Assembly: GCA_963692975.2 (NCBI GenBank)
Contig: CAXMMR010000023.1
Coordinates: forward strand, 246,270-310,269
Origin: CAXMMR01 sp963692975
GTDB lineage: Bacteria > Pseudomonadota > Alphaproteobacteria > Acetobacterales > Acetobacteraceae
DNA length: 64,000 nt
Reading direction: 5' to 3'
This document shows, in pieces, positions 1-9,713 of this stretch. The notes below the pieces were generated by a model. It was not told the origin of the DNA and made no database searches. It worked only from the letters and a program-made list of their open reading frames with translations. How positions within the stretch are numbered: position 1 is the first letter of the stretch; each line of letters starts with the position of its first letter. A program made the position numbers and the translations under genes.

Positions 1-154
1 GATAGCAGCCGATCACCTCCGGCTCGGCGTAGTCCTCGAAGCCGACGACAAACACCGCCCGTCCCGCCGCCTGCGCTGCCGCCGCGACCCGCCCCGGCAG
101 CGGCCCGCCGCCCGCCAAAATCCCCAAGGTCGCAGACGGTGCTGCGCCCGTCAC
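1..154 (-). CDS. lpxI: UDP-2,3-diacylglucosamine pyrophosphatase LpxI, N-terminal fragment (runs off the window)
   Basis: Only the first 51 codons are in the window. The start is a GTG whose last bases overlap the lpxA stop codon (GTGA, 4-bp overlap), which indicates translational coupling. The visible N-terminus has the LpxI pattern: LGILAGGGPLPGRVA followed by a hydrophobic strand ending VFVVGFEDYAEP. LpxI hydrolyses UDP-2,3-diacylglucosamine to lipid X in lipid A synthesis and replaces LpxH in most alphaproteobacteria (family knowledge). Its place directly after lpxA fits the usual lpxD-fabZ-lpxA-lpxI-lpxB order. The catalytic C-terminal half is not visible, so the call rests on the N-terminus and the context. 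Confidence 0.85.
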   Translation of the reverse strand, partial: MTGAAPSATLGILAGGGPLPGRVAAAAQAAGRAVFVVGFEDYAEPEVIGCY

Positions 155-963
155 TCCGCCTCGCCGCGCTTCAACGCCGGCCTGATCAGCCCGCGCCGGC
201 TCGGCGCGTCGACGAACGCCAGCAGCTCCTCGATCAGCGGGTCGTCCGCCGCCTCCGCCCGAACGGCGGCAAGCCGCTCGGCAAACACCCCGTCGGCCTC
301 GTCGCCGAACAGCGCCTGCACCGCCGCGCGCAGCCGGTGCAGCCCCGCCTTGTCGACGCCGCGCCGCTTGAGCCCGATGACGTTGAGCCCGGCGAGCCGC
401 GCCCGGTTGCCGAGCACCGAGCCGAACGGGATCACGTCCGCCTCCACCCCCGACACCCCGCCCACCATCGCTCCGCGCCCGATGCGCACGAATTGATGCA
501 GCGCCGCCGAGCCGCCGATCACCGCCCGCTCGCCGATCGTCACGTGCCCGCCCATCACCACGTTGTTGGCGACGATCACCCCGTCGCCCAGCACGCAGTC
601 ATGCGCCACATGAACCACCGCCATCAGCAGGCAATCCGCGCCCACACTGGTGTGCCCGCTGCCGGTCACCGTGCCGCGATGCACGGTCACGTGCTCGCGC
701 AGCTGCGTCCGCGGCCCGATTGAGCACGAGGTCGCCTCACCGGCGTATTTCAGGTCCTGCGGCGCCAGCCCGACGCTGCAGAACGGAAACAGCACCGCCG
801 CCTCGCCCACCGTCGTGCGGCCGCCGATCACCACGTGCGAGTGCAGCCGCACACCCGCCGCCAGCCTCACCTCGCCGCCGACATGGCACCAGGGCCCGAT
901 CTGCACGCCCTCGTCCAGCTCGGCGCCAGGCTCGATGATCGCCGTCGGGTGGATGGTGGGCAT
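151..963 (-). CDS. lpxA: UDP-N-acetylglucosamine O-acyltransferase LpxA
   Basis: LpxA transfers a 3-hydroxyacyl chain from ACP to UDP-GlcNAc, the first step of lipid A synthesis, in the cytoplasm. The 270-residue product starts MPTIHPTAIIEPGA and is built from left-handed beta-helix hexapeptide repeats (for example IGPWCHVGGEVRL and IGRGAMVGGVSGV). The HVAHDCVLGDGV segment holds the catalytic histidine region. The C-terminal helical part ends near the overlapping lpxI start. An upstream GTG at 1008 is in frame, but it would add 15 residues that do not resemble the family, so the ATG at 963 is preferred. A family A repeat separates it from fabZ. Confidence 0.95.
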   Translation of the reverse strand: MPTIHPTAIIEPGAELDEGVQIGPWCHVGGEVRLAAGVRLHSHVVIGGRTTVGEAAVLFPFCSVGLAPQDLKYAGEATSCSIGPRTQLREHVTVHRGTVTGSGHTSVGADCLLMAVVHVAHDCVLGDGVIVANNVVMGGHVTIGERAVIGGSAALHQFVRIGRGAMVGGVSGVEADVIPFGSVLGNRARLAGLNVIGLKRRGVDKAGLHRLRAAVQALFGDEADGVFAERLAAVRAEAADDPLIEELLAFVDAPSRRGLIRPALKRGEAE

Positions 964-1057
964 CAAGACTCGCGATACGGTGAAGCAGCGGCCGGACCCT
1001 AGCGGCACGGCGCCGATGCCTCAATTCAAGGAAGGTTTCGGTGCGTGACAGGCGAGC

Positions 1058-1220
1058 AAGGCCAGGGGCGACGCCCCTGGACCCGATCAAAGGCGGAGCC
1101 TTTGAAATCCATTTGTTGATCCGTGTTAACCGCTGGTCGCCGCACGCGCGGGGCGCTTCGAACTATTGGGGTCTGGGGCCGCAGGCCCCAGCGGGTCCAG
1201 GGCAGAGCCCTGGCCTTCCT
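1058..1220. repeat. Family A composite palindromic element (copy A1), between fabZ and lpxA
   Basis: The element starts at the fabZ stop codon and fills most of the gap to lpxA. Read on the minus strand it begins AAGGAAGGCCAGGGC, with hairpins CCAGGGC/GCCCTGG, CTGGGGCC/GGCCCCAG and AAAGGC/GCCTTT. It closes with CCAGGGGC/GCCCCTGG and ends GGCCTTGC. The two ends are complementary. The same modules recur in at least ten other places in this window. Confidence 0.9.
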
Positions 1221-1769
<549 letters not shown>

Positions 1770-1774
1770 GGTCG

Positions 1775-2872
1775 TCAGCCTGCGTCCTTCGCGCCGGGTT
1801 CGTCCTGCTGAACGCCCGACCCCCGCGGTTTGGCGCGTGCCGCGCGACGCAGAAACGCGACATTTCGAAAAAACTCGCGCACCGGCATCGCCGGGCTGCC
1901 GACCACCGCCGCCCCGGCCTCGACGTCCGACATGATGCCCGCCTGCGCCCCGATGCGCGCCGCCTGGCCGACGCGCAGATGCCCGGTCAGCCCGGCCTGG
2001 GCGGCCACCACCACAAAGTCCTCGAGCGTGGTCGACCCCGAGATGCCGGCCTGCGAGACGACGACGCAGCAGCGGCCGAGCCGCACATTGTGGGCGATCA
2101 TCACCAGGTTATCGAGCCGCGAGCCGGCGCCGATCACCGTGTCTTGCGCCGAGCCGCGATCGATGGTCGAGTTGGCGCCGACCTCGACGTCGTCCTCCAG
2201 CACCACCCGGCCGAGCTGCGGCACGCTCAGCATCCCCGCCGCCGTGGTGGCGAAGCCGAAGCCCTCCTGGCCGACCCGCGCGCCGGGATAGACGTAGACG
2301 CGGCTGCCGAGCAGCGCGTGGGTCACGCCAGCGCCGGCGCCGATCCGGCAGTCCGCCCCCAGCACCACGCCCTCGCCGATCAGCGCGCCGGGGCCGATGC
2401 GGCAGCCCGCCCCGACCTCGGCGTCGGCCAGCACGATCCCCATCGGCCCGATTTCGGCGGAGGGGTCCACCCGCGCCGCGGGGTCGACGAAGGCGCTCGG
2501 GTGCACACCTGGCCGGGCCGGCCGGACCGGGTGGAACAGCGCGGCGACCTGCGCCCAGGCGACGTAGGGCTCCTCGGTCACCAGCGCGGCGCTGCCCGGC
2601 GGCAGGCGGGTCAGCATGTCCGGATGCAGGATCACCACGCCGGCGGCGCTGGTCTGCAGCGCCGGGAGGTATTTGCGATTGTCGAGAAAGCTCACCTGGT
2701 CGGGCCCCGCGAGCTGCAGCGGCGCCACACCGACGAGGCGCCCCTGCGCGCGCGCCGGCTTGTGCAGCACGGCTCCATGCGCCGCGCCAGCGATCTCGGC
2801 GAGCGAGAACGGCCCGGCCCGGCCGAAGAAGCGCGGGTCGCCCGGCGCGGCGTGCGCGTGAACGCTCGTCAC
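1775..2872 (-). CDS. lpxD: UDP-3-O-acylglucosamine N-acyltransferase LpxD
   Basis: LpxD is the third enzyme of lipid A synthesis and adds the N-linked hydroxyacyl chain. The 365-residue protein has an N-terminal uridine-binding domain (about residues 1-110). A long hexapeptide-repeat beta-helix follows, with IGPGALIGEGVVLGADCRIG. The conserved stretch around IAHNVRLGRCCVVVSQAGISG contains the catalytic histidine. The GTG at 2872 was chosen because GGTGAGAC lies just upstream and it sits 4 bp after the skp stop. Another in-frame GTG at 2899 would overlap skp. The C-terminal tail is Arg/Lys-rich. Confidence 0.93.
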   Translation of the reverse strand: MTSVHAHAAPGDPRFFGRAGPFSLAEIAGAAHGAVLHKPARAQGRLVGVAPLQLAGPDQVSFLDNRKYLPALQTSAAGVVILHPDMLTRLPPGSAALVTEEPYVAWAQVAALFHPVRPARPGVHPSAFVDPAARVDPSAEIGPMGIVLADAEVGAGCRIGPGALIGEGVVLGADCRIGAGAGVTHALLGSRVYVYPGARVGQEGFGFATTAAGMLSVPQLGRVVLEDDVEVGANSTIDRGSAQDTVIGAGSRLDNLVMIAHNVRLGRCCVVVSQAGISGSTTLEDFVVVAAQAGLTGHLRVGQAARIGAQAGIMSDVEAGAAVVGSPAMPVREFFRNVAFLRRAARAKPRGSGVQQDEPGAKDAG

Positions 2873-2876
2873 CGTC

Positions 2877-3788
2877 TCACCGGACGGCGGTCGCCGCACC
2901 CGCCTTCGGTGGTGTCGCCTGGCTCACCTGCAACGCCGGATCGACGCCGTCGGCGGTAATCGTCACCTGCGGCAGCGTCTTGTTCAGCACCTCGGCGACC
3001 TGCGGGCTGATGTCGAACTCGTTGACGTTGAGCGCCACCTGCGAGCGGTGCAGCACCAGGTTCATGCCGTGCGCCTCGGCGACGACGCGGATCACCTGCA
3101 CCAGCTCGCGCTCAATCTGGCCGAGCGCCACCTGCGCCGCCTCCTGGATGATGCGGTTACGGTCGCGCAGCGCCTTCTGGTCGCTGGTCACCCGCGTCTG
3201 CAGCGCCCGCTCACGCTCGCGCACCTGGTCGCCCGAGAGCTTGCTGCGGTCGGCGTAGAGCGCCTGCTGCATCTCGCGCCAGCTGAGCTGGGCGCGCTGC
3301 GCGTCCTGGCTCAGCGCGTTGCGGCGCTCGCCGATCACGCGCTCGATCGTCTGCGCCGCGGTCGAGGCGCGCATGATCTCCGGGACCCCGATCACGCCCA
3401 CGATGGCGACCGGCGGCGCCGCGCCCTTGGGCTGCGCCGGCACGGTCGGCACCGCCGGCTCGGGCAGCTTGGGCAGCGGCTCCTGCTGCGGCGAGGCCTG
3501 CTGCTGCTCGGCCGCCTGCTCCTCGGCCGGGTCCTGGATCGGCATCGGCATCGGCGCCGGCGCCTCGCGATGCGACACCTGCCGGCGCGCCGGTGCGGCG
3601 GCCGCCGCACCGCCCGACGCTCCGCCGGGCGCGCCCTGGGGCTGGCTGGGGACGAACCAGCCCGGGTTCGACTGCGCCAGCGCCGTGCCGCCGGCCAAGG
3701 TCGCAAGCAGGGTCGCACGAAGCGCGACACGCGCCGCTAGCCGAACGGCCGAACCGGCCGAGCGGCGGATGTTGGGGCTGCTGATCAT
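2877..3788 (-). CDS. skp: OmpH/Skp-family periplasmic chaperone
   Basis: The likely role is a periplasmic holdase for unfolded outer-membrane proteins delivered to BamA. The product (about 303 residues) starts MISSPNIRRS and has a signal peptide ending near GGTALA. A proline- and glutamine-rich segment of about 100 residues follows. The OmpH core (about residues 125-275) contains long amphipathic helices with many Arg and Gln residues, the helical arm typical of Skp. It is longer than E. coli Skp (about 160 residues) because of the Pro-rich N-terminal region and a tail. The ATG at 3788 lies 10 bp after the bamA stop. A TTG at 3821 is less likely. Confidence 0.85.
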   Translation of the reverse strand: MISSPNIRRSAGSAVRLAARVALRATLLATLAGGTALAQSNPGWFVPSQPQGAPGGASGGAAAAAPARRQVSHREAPAPMPMPIQDPAEEQAAEQQQASPQQEPLPKLPEPAVPTVPAQPKGAAPPVAIVGVIGVPEIMRASTAAQTIERVIGERRNALSQDAQRAQLSWREMQQALYADRSKLSGDQVRERERALQTRVTSDQKALRDRNRIIQEAAQVALGQIERELVQVIRVVAEAHGMNLVLHRSQVALNVNEFDISPQVAEVLNKTLPQVTITADGVDPALQVSQATPPKAGAATAVR

Positions 3789-3798
3789 GCTGGTCACG

Positions 3799-6309
3799 CT
3801 AGAACCTTGTTCCAAAGCCAAAACGAAACACCTGTGTCTGGTCGTGGTCGTGCTTGACCACCGGGTCGGCGAGGTCGACGTTGATCAGGCCGAACGGGCT
3901 GCGCCAGGAGATGCCGACGCCGGCGCCGACGCGCGGCGAGAGGTCATCCTGGCCGTAGATACCCTGGATCGCCTTGGTCGCCGCATTGACGGTCAGGCCC
4001 CCAAGCCCGCCGACATCGACGAAGGCCCGGCCGGTGATGCCGAGGTCGGCCGAGATCGGCAGCGGGAAGTGCAGCTCGGTGGACTGGGTGTAGATGAACT
4101 CGCCGCCCAGGCTGTCGAAGCTCGGAAAGGCGTCGGTGGCAATCGAGTGCGGGCCGGCGCCGCCGTCCTGGAAGCCGCGCAGATTGTCGCCGCCGAGAAA
4201 GAAGCGGTCGATGATGCGCTCGCGCCCGCCGCCGAGCTCGTCGAGGTAGCCCGCGCCGGCCGAGATCGCAAAGCCCCAATCCGAATTGCCGGTAAACCGG
4301 TCGAGCGGGATGAACACCGTGTTGTCGAGCTTGGCGCGGAAATAATGCTCGTTGCCGCCAAGCCCGGCATAGTCGGTGCCGATGCGGGTGATGAAGCCGG
4401 TATGCGGGTCGACGCGGCTGTCGCGATAGTCGATCGAGAACGTCTGGCCGACCTGGCTGAGCAGCGAGTAGCCAGCCTCGTCGTTGATGTAGAGCGAGGC
4501 GCCGGTCGCGATGTCGTGCACGTCGCGATCGCTGATCTGGTAGTTCAACGCCTGACTGAGATGGTCATTGAACGCGTAGCCCATGCGCAGCGTGACGCCC
4601 TCGCGCTGCTCCTCGTAGTTCGAGATGTAGAGGTTGTTGTTCTCGGTCTCGAAGATGTCGAAGCCGGCGACCAAATTGCGATCCAAGAAATACGGATCGG
4701 TGGCGGAAAGATCGACCTGGCTCTCGCGCTGCGCGATCACGCCGTTGATGCCGGCATCGATGCCAGAGCCGACCAGGTTCTTCTGGCGCAGGCCGATCTG
4801 GCCGAGAATGCCGGCGTCCGTCGAGTAGCCGCCGCCGAGCGTGAACTCGCCCGTCGCCTTTTCGTCGATCTCGGTCGCGACGTTCACCTTGTCCGCGCTC
4901 GAGCCGGGCTGCGGGTTTATCGTCACCTTCTCGAAATACCCGAGGTCGTCCAGCCGCTGCTTGGTGCGCTTGACCGCCGCCTCGTTGAACGGGTCGCCCT
5001 CGGCGAATTGGAACTCGCGGCGGATCACCTTGTCCTCGGTGACCGTGTTGCCGAAGATATCGATCTGCTCGACATAGAGCCGCTCGCCCGGCGTCACTTC
5101 GAACACCAGGTCGACCGTGTGCTGCGCCTTGTTGCGCGCGATCCGCGGCTCGACATGGGCGAACGGCAACCCGTCATGCAGCAGCCGCTCGGACATCGCG
5201 GTCGTGGAGCGCTCGACCGCGTCGCCGTTATAGAAATTATGCGGCTGCAGCTCGATCAGCGGCTGCAGCCGCGCGATGCTCGCCTTGGGCACCTTGGAGG
5301 CGATCTTGATGGTGCCGACGCGATAGCGCTCGCCCTCGCTGATCGTGAAGCTGATGAAGAACGATTTGCGGTCCGGCGTCAGCTCGGCCACCGCGCCGGT
5401 CACGTCGACGTCGGCAAAGCCATGCGCGAGGTAGAAGCGCCGCAGCAGCTCGCGATCGAACCGGATGCGCTCTGGGTCATACTCGTCGGTGCTCGAGAAG
5501 ATGCGCCAGAAGCGCTCCTCGCGCGAGGAGACGACGCCGCGCAGCGTTCCCTCGCTGAACGCGTGGTTGCCGACGAAGCTGATCCGGCTGATCTGCGTCT
5601 CGGCGCCGTCATGGATGTTGTAGATGACGTTGACGCGGTTCTGCGGCAGCCGGACGATCTGCGGGTCCACGGTCGCGGCGTAGTGGCCCTTCGAGGTGTA
5701 GGCCGCCAGGATGTGGTCGCGATCGACCTGCGCCATGCGCGGCGTGAACACCGCCCGCGGCCGCAGCGTCACGATCTTGCGCAGGTCGGCATCCTCGATC
5801 GTGTGGTTGCCCTCGAACGTGATGGTGTTGACGATCGGGTTCTCGGCGATGTGGACAACCAGCGTGTCGCCGTCGCGGGTGAAGTTCACGTCGCGGAACA
5901 GGCCGGTGGAGTAAAGCGTGCGCAGGCTGCGGTCGATCCGCTCCGGGTCGAATGGGTCGCCCGCCTGCACCAGCATGTAGGACAGGATCGTCGCCGGCTC
6001 GATGCGCTGGTTGCCGACGATCCGCACGCCGCGAATGGTGCCGCCGAGCGGCACCGCAGCCGGAAGCACCCGTCGCGCCGGCCGCGGGCGCAAAACGCGA
6101 CGGTGCACCGGCGCCGCCCGCGGCGGGGCGCCTTGATCTGCCGGCGGCACGAATCCCTGCACGGGCCCGCCCGACGGCGGCGGTGATGACGGCGAGGCGG
6201 ACTGGCCCCAGGCGCCGCCTGGTCCGAGCAGCGGCAGCAGGCAGACGGAAGCGAGCAGGGACAAGCGTTTGGCAGACAAAAGCGGGATCCCCACCAGCCG
6301 AGTGGTCAC
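3799..6309 (-). CDS. bamA: Outer membrane protein assembly factor BamA
   Basis: BamA is the essential Omp85 insertase of the outer membrane. The 836-residue protein has a signal peptide (ending near GGAWGQ) and a Pro-rich linker. Five POTRA domains follow (about residues 85-480), starting with GGTIRGVRIVGNQRIEP. The C-terminal 16-strand barrel contains LGGDNLRGFQDGGAGP, a VRGF-like loop motif, and it ends in an aromatic residue (FRFGFGTRF), as outer-membrane barrels do. The start is a GTG at 6309 without a convincing Shine-Dalgarno sequence, so the exact start is uncertain. The neighbours rseP and skp are the standard partners. Confidence 0.95.
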   Translation of the reverse strand: MTTRLVGIPLLSAKRLSLLASVCLLPLLGPGGAWGQSASPSSPPPSGGPVQGFVPPADQGAPPRAAPVHRRVLRPRPARRVLPAAVPLGGTIRGVRIVGNQRIEPATILSYMLVQAGDPFDPERIDRSLRTLYSTGLFRDVNFTRDGDTLVVHIAENPIVNTITFEGNHTIEDADLRKIVTLRPRAVFTPRMAQVDRDHILAAYTSKGHYAATVDPQIVRLPQNRVNVIYNIHDGAETQISRISFVGNHAFSEGTLRGVVSSREERFWRIFSSTDEYDPERIRFDRELLRRFYLAHGFADVDVTGAVAELTPDRKSFFISFTISEGERYRVGTIKIASKVPKASIARLQPLIELQPHNFYNGDAVERSTTAMSERLLHDGLPFAHVEPRIARNKAQHTVDLVFEVTPGERLYVEQIDIFGNTVTEDKVIRREFQFAEGDPFNEAAVKRTKQRLDDLGYFEKVTINPQPGSSADKVNVATEIDEKATGEFTLGGGYSTDAGILGQIGLRQKNLVGSGIDAGINGVIAQRESQVDLSATDPYFLDRNLVAGFDIFETENNNLYISNYEEQREGVTLRMGYAFNDHLSQALNYQISDRDVHDIATGASLYINDEAGYSLLSQVGQTFSIDYRDSRVDPHTGFITRIGTDYAGLGGNEHYFRAKLDNTVFIPLDRFTGNSDWGFAISAGAGYLDELGGGRERIIDRFFLGGDNLRGFQDGGAGPHSIATDAFPSFDSLGGEFIYTQSTELHFPLPISADLGITGRAFVDVGGLGGLTVNAATKAIQGIYGQDDLSPRVGAGVGISWRSPFGLINVDLADPVVKHDHDQTQVFRFGFGTRF

Positions 6310-6429
6310 GCCGGATTGATGCGATCCGGCGGGAACGAGAGCGAGCGAACCATATAGACGGCCCGGGCGCTCCGCTACACGGGAAGCGGCGGCAAGTCCA
6401 ATGGCCGGCGCGGCCGCCGGCGGCCGCGG

Positions 6430-7536
6430 TTAGCCGATCAGGTGCGACACCCAGCGGAACAGCCCGAAATGGGTCAGGTCGTTGAAGGTTGCGAACACGA
6501 ATAGCGCGCCGATCAGCGCCACGCCGGCGCGCTGGCCGAACGCCTGGGCGCGCTCCGGCAGCGGCCGTCCACGCAACGCCTCGGCGGCGTAGAACATCAG
6601 GTGCCCGCCATCCAGCACCGGCACCGGAAACAGGTTGATCAAACCGAGATTGATCGACAGCAGGGCGATGAAGTTGACGAAGTTCTGGGCGCCGAGCTCG
6701 GCCACCTGCCCGGATAGCTGGGCAATCCTGAGCGGCCCGCCGAGCTCGTCCGAGCCGCGCCCGGTGCTGGCGATCGTCCACAATCCGGCGAGCGTCTCGC
6801 GCGCCACCGTCCAGGTCTGGGCAACCCCCGCGATCAGCGCGCGGCCGGGCGACAGGTGCTCGGTGTCCACGCCCTGGCTGGTGATGCCCAGCATGCCGAC
6901 CGGATGTGCCGCCGCCCGGTCGCGCGGATGCGGCGTCACCGGCAGTGCGAGCGTCCGGCCGCCGCGCATCACGCTCACTGAAAGGGTGCGGCCGGCCGCG
7001 TCGACGACGATGTGCTGAATGTCCTCGAACCGATTAATCGGCGCCCCATCAATGCCGGTGATCCGGTCGCCGGGCTGCAGCCCCGCCGCCGCCGCCGCCG
7101 ACCCCGGCAGCACCTCGCCGACCACGGCGCGCGGCACCACCCGCCCGGCGATGCCGAACAGCAGCGTGAACAGCACCACCGCCAGCGCGAAGTTCGCCAC
7201 CGGCCCGGCGGCCACGACGATCGCCCGCGACAGCACGCTCTTCTCAAAGAACGCCCTGCCCTGCCGAAAGGCATTCTCACCCGCCGCCTGGTCGCCCTCG
7301 AACGAGTTCGTCATGCCGTGCAGCTTCACGTAGCCGCCGAGCGGCAGCATGCCGATGCGCCAGACCGTGCCGCGCCGGTCGGTCCGGCTCCACAGCGCCC
7401 GGCCGAAGCCCACGGCAAACGCCTCGGCATGAATGCCGCGCCAGCGCGCCGCCAGATAGTGGCCCATCTCATGGATGAACACGAGCACGCCGAGGACGAT
7501 GATGAAGGCCAGAACGGTCGTGAGCGCGTGTGGCAC
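6430..7536 (-). CDS. rseP: RIP metalloprotease RseP (site-2 protease family)
   Basis: RseP is an inner-membrane zinc protease that cleaves anti-sigma factors and signal-peptide remnants within the membrane. The 368-residue protein has the HEMGH zinc motif (His22, Glu23, His26) in the first membrane segment. A PDZ domain lies around residues 110-200 (GDRITGIDGAPINRFEDI). The second metal-ligand motif LFPVPVLDGGHL is near residue 310, followed by the last membrane segment. It begins with GTG at 7536. The dxr-rseP-bamA order is the usual one, here interrupted by a family A repeat. Confidence 0.95.
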   Translation of the reverse strand: MPHALTTVLAFIIVLGVLVFIHEMGHYLAARWRGIHAEAFAVGFGRALWSRTDRRGTVWRIGMLPLGGYVKLHGMTNSFEGDQAAGENAFRQGRAFFEKSVLSRAIVVAAGPVANFALAVVLFTLLFGIAGRVVPRAVVGEVLPGSAAAAAGLQPGDRITGIDGAPINRFEDIQHIVVDAAGRTLSVSVMRGGRTLALPVTPHPRDRAAAHPVGMLGITSQGVDTEHLSPGRALIAGVAQTWTVARETLAGLWTIASTGRGSDELGGPLRIAQLSGQVAELGAQNFVNFIALLSINLGLINLFPVPVLDGGHLMFYAAEALRGRPLPERAQAFGQRAGVALIGALFVFATFNDLTHFGLFRWVSHLIG

Positions 7537-7593
7537 GGGAGGGGGAAGTCCTGCAAAGAAGAACGCTATCTAGGAAGCGCTCAAGGCCAAGAT

Positions 7594-7758
7594 AAGGCGA
7601 GGGCTCTGCCCTCGACCCGCTGGGGCCGTGAGGCCCCAAAACCCCTGCCGTTTGGACTCGCTTCCACAGCATCGACCTCGTCCGTGAACAAAGACAGACT
7701 AATGGATTTCAAAGGCTCCGCCCTTGATGGGGTCAAGGGGCAAAGCCCCTTGCCTTGC
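7594..7758. repeat. Family A composite palindromic element (copy A2), between dxr and rseP
   Basis: The plus strand reads AAGGCGAGGGCTCTGCCCTC, then the CTGGGGCC/GGCCCCA hairpin, a variable middle, AAAGGCTCCGCCCTTGATGG, and GGGGCAAAGCCCC, ending in TTGCCTTGC directly beside the dxr stop codon. The hairpin order matches copies A5, A6, A10 and A11. It has no coding capacity. Confidence 0.9.
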
Positions 7759-8922
7759 CTAGGCCGCCCGTGCCCCGCTCACCAGAGTGGTGGCGTTCCG
7801 GCGCGCCTCGGCATCGATCTGCAGCAGCTCGTCCAGGCTGTTCACCGCCGGCGCGCCAAGCTGGTCGAGCACCCGCGCCACCGTCTGCACGATCTGCAGA
7901 AAGCCGAGCCGCCGCTCCAGGAACGCCTCCACCGCGACCTCGTTGGCCGCCGACAGCACGGCCGGCGCCCCGCGCCCTGCCTGCAACGCCGCCCGCGCCA
8001 GCGGCAGGGCGGGGAAGCGCCTGTCGTCCGGTGCGGCGAAATCCAGCCGTCCGGCCTGCGCCAAATCGAGTCGCGGCGAGTGGGTGGCGATGCGCTGCGG
8101 CCAGGCCAGCGTATGGGCGATCGGGATGCGCATGTCCGGCGAGCCGAGCTGGGCCAGCACGCTGCCATCGGCATAGTGCACCATGCCGTGCACGATCGAT
8201 TGCGGGTGCACGAGCACGTCGATCCGCTCGCCCGCCAGCCCGAACAGCCGCGCCGCCTCGATCAGCTCCAGCCCCTTGTTGAGCATGGTCGCGCTGTCGA
8301 TGCTGATCTTCGCACCCATCGACCAAACCGGGTGACGGAGCGCCAGCTCCGGCGTCGCCGCCGCCATCTCCTCCAGGCTGGCCTGGCGGAACGGCCCGCC
8401 CGAGGCGGTCAGGGTGATCCGCTCTACCGCGCCGCGATTGCCGTCGGCCATCGCCTGGAAGATCGCGTTGTGCTCGCTGTCGACCGGCAGCAAGGTCGCC
8501 CCGGCGTCGGCGACGGCGCTCAGCATCAGCTCGCCGGCCGAGACCAGCGCCTCCTTGTTGGCCAGCGCCACCACACCGCCGCCGCGGATCGCCGCCAGCG
8601 TCGGCGCGAGCCCGGCCGTGCCGGTGATCGCCGCCATGGTCCAGTCCACCGGCAGCGCGGCGGCCTCGATCACCGCCTCGGTGCCGCAGGCGGTGCGCAC
8701 GCCGCTGCCGGCAAGCAGCTCGGCAAGGCCGCGATGGCAGGCGACGTCGTTGCAGACCGCGAGCTCGGCGCCGAGCGCACGCGCCTGCTCGGCCAGCAGC
8801 GCGATGTTGCGGTTGCCGACCAGGGCACGCACCCGATACTGCCCCGGCTCGCCCGCCGCCAGCAGGTCGACCGTGCTGCGCCCGACGCTGCCCGTGGCGC
8901 CGAGCACCGTCACCGTTTTCAC
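7759..8922 (-). CDS. dxr: 1-deoxy-D-xylulose 5-phosphate reductoisomerase Dxr
   Basis: Dxr is the committed NADPH-dependent step of the MEP isoprenoid pathway, making 2-C-methyl-D-erythritol 4-phosphate. The 387-residue protein has the nucleotide-binding start KTVTVLGATGSVGRS. LANKEALVSAG and LLPVDSEHNAIFQ are metal and substrate motifs, and ASGGPFR and HPVWSMGAKISIDSATM are the flexible loop and active-site segment. It starts with GTG overlapping the cdsA stop by 4 bp (GTGA). Its product feeds the UppS substrate pool, so the cluster links isoprenoid and envelope synthesis. Confidence 0.97.
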   Translation of the reverse strand: MKTVTVLGATGSVGRSTVDLLAAGEPGQYRVRALVGNRNIALLAEQARALGAELAVCNDVACHRGLAELLAGSGVRTACGTEAVIEAAALPVDWTMAAITGTAGLAPTLAAIRGGGVVALANKEALVSAGELMLSAVADAGATLLPVDSEHNAIFQAMADGNRGAVERITLTASGGPFRQASLEEMAAATPELALRHPVWSMGAKISIDSATMLNKGLELIEAARLFGLAGERIDVLVHPQSIVHGMVHYADGSVLAQLGSPDMRIPIAHTLAWPQRIATHSPRLDLAQAGRLDFAAPDDRRFPALPLARAALQAGRGAPAVLSAANEVAVEAFLERRLGFLQIVQTVARVLDQLGAPAVNSLDELLQIDAEARRNATTLVSGARAA

Positions 8923-9713
8923 CACCCGACCGATCTCCCCCCTGCCGCGGCTGAAGCCGCCGCGATGACGAACAGATGCGCCCCTATCGCCGGTTGCGCC
9001 AGGAGCAGGCAGGCAACAGGCGCGGTCGCCAGCAATCCGTCGAAGCGGTCGAGCAGCCCGCCATGCCCGGGCAGCAGCCGCCCGGAATCCTTCACCCCGA
9101 AGCGCCGCTTGATCGCGCTTTCCGCCAGGTCGCCGAGCTCGGCGACCACGGCGAGCAGCAGCGCAAAAACGGCGATCGCGCCGAGCTCCGCCCGCAGCCC
9201 GGCCGCGGCCGCGGCCAGCACGCCCCCGGTTATGCCGAAGCCGAGACCGCCGACGGCCCCCGACCAGGTCTTGCCCGGCGAGATGCGCGGCGCCAGCTTC
9301 GGGCCGCCGAGTAGCCGGCCGACGAGGTAGGCGCCGATGTCGCAGCAGCTCACCAGCACCACCAGGAACAGCATCAGCGCCAGCCCGCCCGGCCGCAGCC
9401 GCAGCGACGCGAGGCACACGACCGGAACGCCGAGATAGACCATGCCGGCAAGCGCGAGCCCGCCCGGGCGCGGCCGCCCACGCGTCATCTGCCGCCATTC
9501 GAGCCCGAGCCCGACCCCGCCCGCGGCCAGCAGGGCCAACCAGGTAAGACCGCCGAGCCACAGGCACAGCAGCCCGGGCGGCAGCAAGGCCAGCGCCGAG
9601 ATGACCCGGATCCTGAGGTCGCGCCAGCGTGCCGCCACTGCTTCCCGCGCCGGGACGGCGGCGCCGTCAGACAGGCCGGGCACCGAATCGCCGCTGGCGC
9701 CGACGGAATTCAC
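8919..9713 (-). CDS. cdsA: Phosphatidate cytidylyltransferase CdsA
   Basis: CdsA makes CDP-diacylglycerol from phosphatidate and CTP, the branch point of phospholipid synthesis, in the inner membrane. It is strongly hydrophobic with about seven to eight membrane segments. The conserved C-terminal signature is split over KRRFGVKDSGRLLPGHGG and LDRFDGLL, where the Asp residues bind metal. The GTG at 9713 is preferred because GAGG lies six bases upstream; this overlaps the end of uppS by about 47 bp. A GTG at 9683 is a shorter alternative, and a TTG at 9728 a longer one. Confidence 0.93.
   Translation of the reverse strand: MNSVGASGDSVPGLSDGAAVPAREAVAARWRDLRIRVISALALLPPGLLCLWLGGLTWLALLAAGGVGLGLEWRQMTRGRPRPGGLALAGMVYLGVPVVCLASLRLRPGGLALMLFLVVLVSCCDIGAYLVGRLLGGPKLAPRISPGKTWSGAVGGLGFGITGGVLAAAAAGLRAELGAIAVFALLLAVVAELGDLAESAIKRRFGVKDSGRLLPGHGGLLDRFDGLLATAPVACLLLAQPAIGAHLFVIAAASAAAGGRSVGW

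Noticed and set aside
3319..6186. A 955-codon open frame on the plus strand opposite bamA
   Set aside because: It is antisense to a clear BamA gene, has the Arg/Val/Asp-rich composition of GC-rich shadow frames, and shows no domain. The same holds for long plus-strand frames opposite dxr/rseP, dnaE, nuoG and lon.
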